The translations under genes and the position numbers were made by a program. DNA of 64,000 bases from Aegilops tauschii subsp. strangulata (taxonomy: Eukaryota > Streptophyta > Magnoliopsida > Poales > Poaceae). The stretch lies in contig NC_053040.3 of the NCBI RefSeq assembly GCF_002575655.3, positions 223,462,628 through 223,526,627 on the forward strand, read 5' to 3'. The notes below the pieces were generated by a model. That model saw only the letters and a list, made by a program, of their open reading frames with translations, was not told the origin of the DNA and made no database searches. The stretch's first letter is position 1. Every line of letters begins with the position of its first letter. Positions 57,746 through 64,000 of this stretch are shown piece by piece.

Positions 57746-60700
57746 GAAGGCGCGCTCATCGAGTTCATCCGTGAGAATAGGGACATCTTCGCATGGAAAC
57801 CTTCTGACATGCCAGGTGTACCTAGAGAACTCGCTGAGCACACTCTCAATGTTGATCCGAAATTTAAGCCGGTCAGGCAGTTCCTTCGGTGGTTTAATGA
57901 AGAGAGGCGGAAGGCCATTGGTGAAGAGGTGGCCCGGCTCTTGGCGGCCGGGTTTATTGTTGAAGTTTTTCACCCAGAGTGGTTGGCTAACCCGGTGCTC
58001 GTACTCAAGAAGAACGGCACCTGGCGGATGTGTGTGGACTACACGGACTTAAACAAGGCGTGTCCGGCTGATCCTTTTGCCCTCCCCCGTATTGATCAAA
58101 TCATTGATGCTACGGCAGGTTGTGCACGTTTAAGTTTCTTGGATGCTTATTCTGGATATCATCAGATTAAGATGGCAGTTAAGGACCAGGAGAAGACGAC
58201 GTTCATCACTCCCTTTGGAGCCTTCTGCTATGTGTCTATGCCCTTTGGACTCAAGTGTGCACAGGCGACTTACCAGCGTTGTGTACAGAACTGTCTTCAT
58301 AAACAGATTGGGCGCAATGTTCACGCTTATGTGGACGATATTGTGGTTAAGTCCATAAAAGAGGACACCCTGATAGATGATTTATGGGAGACCTTTGATA
58401 ACCTCCGGGTCTACAAGATGATGCTTAACCCGGCCAAGTGTGTTTTTGTTGTTCCTGCAGGCAAACTCTTGGGTTTTTTGGTTTCTGACAGAGGCATTGA
58501 AGCTAACCCGGAGAAGATCAAGGCCATCACCTCCCTAGCTAAGCCAGCGTGTATAAATGACGTTCAGTGCTTGGCGGGTCGTATCGCTGCTTTAAGCCGG
58601 TTCATAAGCCGTTTGGGTGAGAAGGCCATGCCTCTATATCAGTTGATGAAGAAAACTGATAACTTTGTCTGGAATGATGCAGTTGATACTGCCTTTGAGG
58701 ATTTGAAGAAGCAGCTGGCAGAGCCTCCAGTCCTTGCCGCTCCGGTTGATAAGGAGCCCTTATTATTATATGTGGCGGCGAACACACGAGCCGTCAGTGT
58801 GGCTATGGTGGTGGAGCGCAAGGAGGAGGGTAAGGAGCATCCGGTTCAGCGGCCGGTTTATTATGTCAGCGAAGTGCTCATTGAGTCCAAGCAGCGATAT
58901 CCGCATTGGCAGAAGCTTGTTTATGGTGTGTTCATGGCAAGCCGGAAACTTAAGCATTATTTTCAGGGTCATCCCATCATTGTGGTCAGTTCTGCCCCTC
59001 TTGGTGATATCATTCAAAACAGAGAGGCCACAAGGAGAGTAGCTAAGTGGGCTATAGAGCTTGGGCCTCATGATCTCAAGTACGTGCCACGCACTGCTGT
59101 TAAATCTCAAGCCTTGGTGGATTTCATCAATGATTGGGCAGAGTCACAAGTGCCCGAGCAGAAGCCGGATAACACATATTGGACTATCCACTTTGACGGG
59201 TCCAGGCAGTTGGAGGGCTCGGGGGCTGGAGTTGTATTGGCTTCCCCCAAAGGTGACAAGTTCCATTATGTGCTACGGTTGATGTTTCCTTGCACTAACA
59301 ATGCGGCTGAGTACGAGGCCTTGCTCCACGGTCTTCGGATGGCTAAGGAGATGAGCTTGAGCCGGGTAAGGTATTTCGGTGACTCAGACTTGGTGGCTCA
59401 ACAAGTATCGGGCAAGTGGGACTCTAAGGACCCTCTCATGGCGGCTTATCGCCGCGAGGTTGACGCCATTGCTGGGCACTTTCAGGGTTACCAAGTGGGA
59501 CACATCGATCGCAGGAAGAACAAGGCGGCGGATGCTTTAAGCCGGCTGGGCTCTCAGCGAAAACCGGTGCCGCCTAACACTTTCCTGGACGTCCTGTATA
59601 GCCCTTCTATTAAGTTGCCTACAGAGGAAGACTTGGCTGTCCCTGACCCGGAGGCACGACTGGTGGCGGCTCTCCATATCATACCAGACTGGACAATGCC
59701 ATATCTGGCTTACATGACCCGGGGCGAGTTGCCTGAGGATGAAACTTTGGCCAGGCAAATAACCCGGCGGGCTAAGTCAATGATTGTTATCAATGGGGAG
59801 TTGCATCACCGCAGTGTTACGGGGGCGTTTCAGCGTTGCGTTTCCCCTGAGGAAGGTCAAGAGATCTTACGTGAGATCCATGAAGGGGATTGTGGCCATC
59901 ACGCCGGCTCAAAGTCCCTTGTGGCCAAGGCTTTTCGTCATGGTTTTTATTGGTTGACGGCTCATGCAGATGCAGAGGACTTGGTCAGTAAGTGTGACGG
60001 TTGCCAAAGGTTTTCACGACGGGCTCATGTGCCGGCTCAGGAGCTAAGGATGATCCCAATCACTTGGCCCTTTGCGGTCTGGGGGCTTGATATGGTTGGG
60101 CCTTTCAAAAGGTCCAAGGATAAGAAGACCCACCTTTTGGTGGCAGTTGACAAGTTCACAAAGTGGGTGGAAGTTGAGCCAGTTAGCAAGTGCGATGCAG
60201 CCACGGCGGTTCAATTTATGAAAAAGGTGATTTTCCGCTTTGGCTTTCCGCACAGCATTATAACTGACAACGGCACCAATCTCTCCAAAGGCGCCATGGA
60301 AGAGTTTTGTCAACGAGAGCATATCCGACTTGATGTTTCCTCAGTGGCTCATCCTCAATCCAATGGTCAAGCCGAGAGAGCTAATCAGGAGATTCTGAAG
60401 GGTATCAAGCCCCGGCTTTTGGTCCCTTTGCAACGGACGCCGGGTTGTTGGGTGGAGGAGTTTCCCTCCGTGTTGTGGAGCATCAACACTACTCCTAACA
60501 GGTCTACAGGCTTCACGCCTTTCTTTATGGTTTATGGGGCAGAAGCAGTCCTTCCCAGTGACATCTGTCATGACTCACCTCGAGTGGAGGCTTATGTTGA
60601 GACGGATAATGAACAAGTGCGCCAAGATGCTCTTGACTTGTTGGACGAACAGCGTGATGTGGCAGCAGCCCGTTCAGCGATTTACCAACAAGACCTGCGC

Positions 60701-60949
60701 CGTTATCATAGCCGTCGGGTCAAATCCCGGGTCTTCCAGGAAGGCGATCTCGTGCTCCGGCTCATCCAGGATCAAACAGATGTACACAAGTTATCCCCGC
60801 CTTGGGAAGGGCCCTTTGTGGTCAGCAAGAACTTGCACAACGGGTCATATTACCTCACTGACATTCGGGAGCATAAAGATTCACATAAGTCGGAGGAAGA
60901 GACCCGTCGGCCGTGGAACATAGCTCAACTTCGGCCTTACTACACTTGA
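57746..60949 (+). CDS. reverse transcriptase-RNase H-integrase frame of element E
   Basis: 1067 codons open to the stop at 60947. The first Met is at 57809 and residues are counted from there. RT: LDAYSGYHQI 111-120, MPFG 144-147, YVDD 174-177. A first RNase H-type segment (YVAANTRAVSV, YYVSEVL, about 320-440) lacks a clear catalytic set. A second is complete (D463 in HFDGSRQ, E503, D525, D575). Two RNase H units in a row is a mark of the Tat lineage. Integrase: HH near 697-698 with C729 and C732, then D761, D820, E856 with 35 residues between the last two. The end (about 1000-1046) has GPFVVSKNLHNGSYYL and no chromodomain. This is the best preserved coding stretch in the window, but it lacks its upstream reading frame. 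Confidence 0.9.
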   Translation, partial: EGALIEFIRENRDIFAWKPSDMPGVPRELAEHTLNVDPKFKPVRQFLRWFNEERRKAIGEEVARLLAAGFIVEVFHPEWLANPVLVLKKNGTWRMCVDYTDLNKACPADPFALPRIDQIIDATAGCARLSFLDAYSGYHQIKMAVKDQEKTTFITPFGAFCYVSMPFGLKCAQATYQRCVQNCLHKQIGRNVHAYVDDIVVKSIKEDTLIDDLWETFDNLRVYKMMLNPAKCVFVVPAGKLLGFLVSDRGIEANPEKIKAITSLAKPACINDVQCLAGRIAALSRFISRLGEKAMPLYQLMKKTDNFVWNDAVDTAFEDLKKQLAEPPVLAAPVDKEPLLLYVAANTRAVSVAMVVERKEEGKEHPVQRPVYYVSEVLIESKQRYPHWQKLVYGVFMASRKLKHYFQGHPIIVVSSAPLGDIIQNREATRRVAKWAIELGPHDLKYVPRTAVKSQALVDFINDWAESQVPEQKPDNTYWTIHFDGSRQLEGSGAGVVLASPKGDKFHYVLRLMFPCTNNAAEYEALLHGLRMAKEMSLSRVRYFGDSDLVAQQVSGKWDSKDPLMAAYRREVDAIAGHFQGYQVGHIDRRKNKAADALSRLGSQRKPVPPNTFLDVLYSPSIKLPTEEDLAVPDPEARLVAALHIIPDWTMPYLAYMTRGELPEDETLARQITRRAKSMIVINGELHHRSVTGAFQRCVSPEEGQEILREIHEGDCGHHAGSKSLVAKAFRHGFYWLTAHADAEDLVSKCDGCQRFSRRAHVPAQELRMIPITWPFAVWGLDMVGPFKRSKDKKTHLLVAVDKFTKWVEVEPVSKCDAATAVQFMKKVIFRFGFPHSIITDNGTNLSKGAMEEFCQREHIRLDVSSVAHPQSNGQAERANQEILKGIKPRLLVPLQRTPGCWVEEFPSVLWSINTTPNRSTGFTPFFMVYGAEAVLPSDICHDSPRVEAYVETDNEQVRQDALDLLDEQRDVAAARSAIYQQDLRRYHSRRVKSRVFQEGDLVLRLIQDQTDVHKLSPPWEGPFVVSKNLHNGSYYLTDIREHKDSHKSEEETRRPWNIAQLRPYYT

Positions 60950-62030
60950 GCCACCGACTCTCGTGGTGTACATATTTCTCTCAGCCCTGTATATATTATG
61001 ATAAGCAATAAAGCAGGACCTCTGTCCTTTTTTCTCCTCCAAATATGCGCATGTTATTTTTGCAAGATTACATGATGACTTAAAGGAGGATCCGGCTTAT
61101 GATCGTATTCGAATTTAGCCGTAAGCAATAAAGTCACTTGGGGGCTTCCTGTTCAAACATGGGTCGTATTCGAACCAAAGAGAACATAGCTATCGATACC
61201 CATTTGATTGGCAAAGTGCCGAGCTCATTGGGAGGTTACCTTTGGTCATATTTGAATCATCGTTTAACCCCTCTGAGAACCGACGTGGATCGTATTCGAA
61301 TCAGCGTTGTTAAACAATTCTTAAAATCACTTGGGGGCTTCCTGTTCAAACATGGGTTGCATTCGAACCAAAGAGAACATAGCTGTCGGTACCCTCTTGA
61401 TTGGCATCGCCACACCCACTGGGGGCTATGTGATCGTATCCGAATCTTAGCTTAACCCCTTTGGGCCGGGTCTCTGGTCGTATTCGAACCGGAAGCCCCT
61501 AAGTTTTTCTGCTTTATCACAAGTTTTCTTTGATTATGTCAAGGTGTGTACAGTCGGGTTTCACTTTGCCGGCTTAACTTTGGTTTACAGTATTGCTAAA
61601 CGCAACGGGTGTTATAAGGCAGGTAAACCGGAGTTGCGGTACCAACTTTCTCATCCGGATTATCTAAACCGGAAGTATGCTTGCAGGCCGTTAAGTATGT
61701 TCTTACGGTTGTATTCAGGATATCATTGAAGACAAGTCCTTTTTGATTCATATTCCGGGTTATCTAAAATTTATGATTCTCAGGACGGTAAGCCGCCTCG
61801 AGACTTGTGATTTGCCCTTTTATGCAGGATAATTAAAGGCACCTCTTTTGAGGTTAAGAAAAAACAAAGGATTGATTATGACCCGGAGAAATATCAAAGA
61901 GACAACTTCAAAAGACTTTAGCATTCAATACGTGCACGATGGCACGGCAGAGATAAACTGTTGTACCTACTCTATTACAAAAATCATCAAGTCTAAAAGG
62001 GTGGAGCATTGTTTGGTAAACCGCTAGCCG
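60950..62030 (+). other. non-coding tail of element E with repeated GTATTCGAA
   Basis: No gene. GTATTCGAA occurs at 61105, 61166, 61292 and 61480, with variant copies (GCATTCGAA near 61350, GTATCCGAA near 61436) in the same places where D has exact ones. CTTGGGGGCTTCCTGTTCAA blocks come twice (61138 and 61331). AATAAAGCAGG near 61005 may serve in 3' end formation. Confidence 0.75.
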
Positions 62031-62032
62031 AG

Positions 62033-64000
62033 TTATGATGCTTGCTGAGTTGAAGTCTCCGGCTCGTTCCTATCCTCTCCTCCGGCTGATCCCAAAACCT
62101 CGAAAGTTGATGACTTCCAGTCGATGCCACTGAGAGCTTCGAATTGGGCTTCCTCGTCAATTAACCCGGCCGGGTCAATCTCCGGGCCGAAAGTGTGCTG
62201 ACGAGCCGGCGGGATCAAGGTGAGGGCTTCATAGCGAGGGGTTGGAATCCTCTGATTCTCCGCGTTGTAACCCGGCTGGTACTTGGTTAGATCTGTGTCG
62301 TTCCCGATAAGGGTGGCCACCGGGCGTACAGCCTTCACGCAAGCTGCGAAGTCCTTCTGATCAAAAGCTGAGCCGTCTTCCTTCAGGCTTGGATAGCCAA
62401 GGGCGATGTCCGCCGGGTCTAACTCCGGCAGGAATGCCTTGGCCCGGCTCAGCGCGGCGATCGCTCCGGCTCTCGCAGAGGCCCGTCGCAGCTCTTGGAT
62501 CCGCTGAGGCAGAACGGCGAGCCGGCGCAGGACTTCTGCAGGTGAGTCGGCACCTCGTTGGATAGGGCCACCACAGCTAAGGCACGCTGTGACCCGGTGT
62601 AGAGCTGCTCTACCAGGGTATACACAGCCTTCAGCTTGGTGACCACGCTCTGGTTGAGGTTGGCACTTCTGGGACCTGTTTAACAGAATCAGACAAGCCG
62701 GTGACAAGGATGAATTATGAGATATAAACATTTTAAACTTGATGAAAGCCGGTGAGGCGACTTACCGAAGATGGAGGCCACCATCTGGGAAACCTGGCGC
62801 TTTAGGCCGGAGAGCTCAGCGGTCTTCTCGGAGAGAGTCTTCTCCGCCTGTTCAGCCCGGGTTACCAATGCGGCCTTCTCTTCGGCCCAGGCTTTCCGCT
62901 CAGCATCAAATTCTGTCTTCAGCTTCTCTTGAGCGGCGATGCTGGATACAAACTTTGTGTTTGCCTTCCGGGTCTCCATTTCTTGCATCTTTAGCCGGCT
63001 TGTGAGATCAGCAAGGTCAGTCTCCAGCTTCTTGCCAGCAGCCTGTATAAATTTCCGGGTTATGGCATGAACAATTACTCTACAAATTTAAAGTCCCAAG
63101 CGTTTTCCAAGCAAAGACACTTGGCACTTGGGGGCTAATGCATATTGAACGTTTTCTATCTACATATTGCCGGTTCAAATGGAGTAAGCCGGAACCTAAG
63201 TCTACAACATACTCAGTCATAAGTCGTCGACTTGGGGGCTAGCATGGTACAGGTAACTAAGCAGTAAATAAGAGGACAAAAGGATGTTACCTCAGACTTC
63301 TGCTGGATCTGGGTCACCATGGCAACCTCGGCGTCCCGGCTCTTGTGCACTTGGCTGATGTAGCCAGAGACGAGCTCTCCAATGCTCAGGGTGGTGTAGT
63401 CGGAGAGGTCCAGGTTCACCCGGCGGGGCTGCAGCAACTCCCCCTTAGCGGAGCACTTGGCCAGTACGGTAGGTCTCCCCGGCTCAACGAACTCCGTCCG
63501 AGTGATTACCACGTCCGGGTCATTTGTTGGTTGGGCCGAGCCGGAGGCCTCCGGGTCAGCCGAAGCTTCTACAGGCGCCGTGTCCATTGGAGTGGTGGCT
63601 TCGGGGGCGGAGGCAGCTGGCGGGTCTTGGACCGTCACCTCCGGCTCAGGCAAATCCGGCACTCCGGCCGACTTGGTTTTCTTCACCCTCTTGGTGAGCT
63701 TTGCCTGGGCACTGAAAGAGCAACAAAGGTTAGTACAAAAAATATGAGTAAAGATCAAAACAACATGAGATGATTATCGTTACCCGGGCGCGGTCTTGAA
63801 AGCCGGAAGACTCGACTGCATAGAGTCGCCCGAAGAGGGGGAGGTCTCCTGATAATTGGAGTCAGAAGAGTTGAGTGGCTGACGGATAACACCCGCCAAC
63901 GGGTGAAAAGGGTACAAGTGGGAAATAACCTCAGTTCGGCGCTTCCTTGATGTGTCAGGTAACCCGGCGGAAAGGTCGGTGTCCTTGTTGGTCCGGGTGT
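62033..64000 (-). pseudogene. spliced antisense gene of element E, four exons seen
   Basis: Exon 0 from beyond 64000 to 63784 (SGDSMQSSLPAFKTAPG), exon a 63291-63711 (AQAKLTKRVKKTKSAG; FVEPGRPTVLAKCSAKGELL; LSIGELVSGYISQVHKS), exon b 62766-63042 (coiled coil: FDAERKAWAEEKAALVTRAE), exon c 62033-62675 (TLVEQLYTGSQRALAVVAL; LDPADIALGYPSLKEDGSA). All introns are GT/AG with matching phases and lie at the same places as in D. One missing base near 62538 breaks exon c, after EVPTHL, so this copy is damaged but otherwise open. The gene runs toward pol from the 3' LTR side, so its promoter should lie near or in the 3' LTR. Function unknown. Possible coiled-coil nuclear or gag-like factor. Confidence 0.7.

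Larger units (their letters stand above)
53975..64000 (+). mobile_element. Tat-lineage Ty3/gypsy retrotransposon E (nested in D, runs off window)
   Basis: 5' LTR 53975-54494, primer site 54497, gag, protease, RT, two RNase H-type segments, integrase to 60949, a non-coding tail, and an antisense spliced gene to beyond 64000. It is younger than D, with only three breaks in gag-pol. Left flank GCCGG at 53970-53974 should be its target duplication. The 3' LTR is outside. Confidence 0.85.

Overview
The window looks like intergenic, heterochromatin-like DNA from a large grass genome, most probably Triticeae (wheat, Aegilops, barley or rye). I see no convincing host gene. Almost every base belongs to nested transposable elements: Athila-like and Tat-like Ty3/gypsy LTR elements, a LARD with 4.5-kb LTRs that resembles Triticeae Sukkula, a 471-bp-LTR gypsy element that resembles Fatima, and two CACTA DNA transposons. 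Family names come from remembered consensus sequences. The structures themselves (LTR ends, target duplications, tRNA primer sites, motifs) are read from the sequence.

Layout, left to right. 1-2554: 5' end of an Athila-lineage element on the minus strand (decayed gag, tRNA-Asp primer site, 1385-bp LTR). 2555-7205 and 19523-22616: CACTA element A, whose interior holds several tandem arrays, a 5S-rRNA-like piece and a split gene. It is interrupted by the LARD at 7206-19522 (4579-bp and 4535-bp LTRs, 3.2-kb non-coding interior, initiator-Met primer site, flanking ACAGT). 22617-23663: slice of an Athila-like element (F). 23664-25868: CACTA element B, the same family as A but in opposite orientation. 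25869-27056: LTR and partial gag of a Fatima-like element. 27057-30415 and 42740-43704: an Athila-like element (C) interrupted by a three-LTR, two-interior array (H) at 30416-42739, which is bounded by ATATG. 43705-44138: LTR-like fragment (G). 44139-53974: Tat-lineage element D, heavily mutated. 53975-64000: a younger relative, E, inserted in D and running off the window.

How the pieces work together. D and E carry gag, protease, reverse transcriptase, two RNase H-type segments and integrase on the plus strand. Between pol and the 3' end they carry a spliced antisense gene with conserved GT/AG introns. LARD and H have cis signals (primer site, polypurine tract, LTRs) but no polymerase genes, so they presumably used proteins from relatives. 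The two CACTA copies share a small multi-exon gene with a 35-bp microexon and a last exon that resembles a B3 DNA-binding domain.

The points I rate highest are the spliced antisense gene in D and E, the B3-like gene shared by the two CACTA copies, the tandem array H with its exact target duplication, and the repeated polypurine-tract-like motif with twin hairpins in the Athila-like elements. All repeat identities are by eye. No alignment or database search was run.
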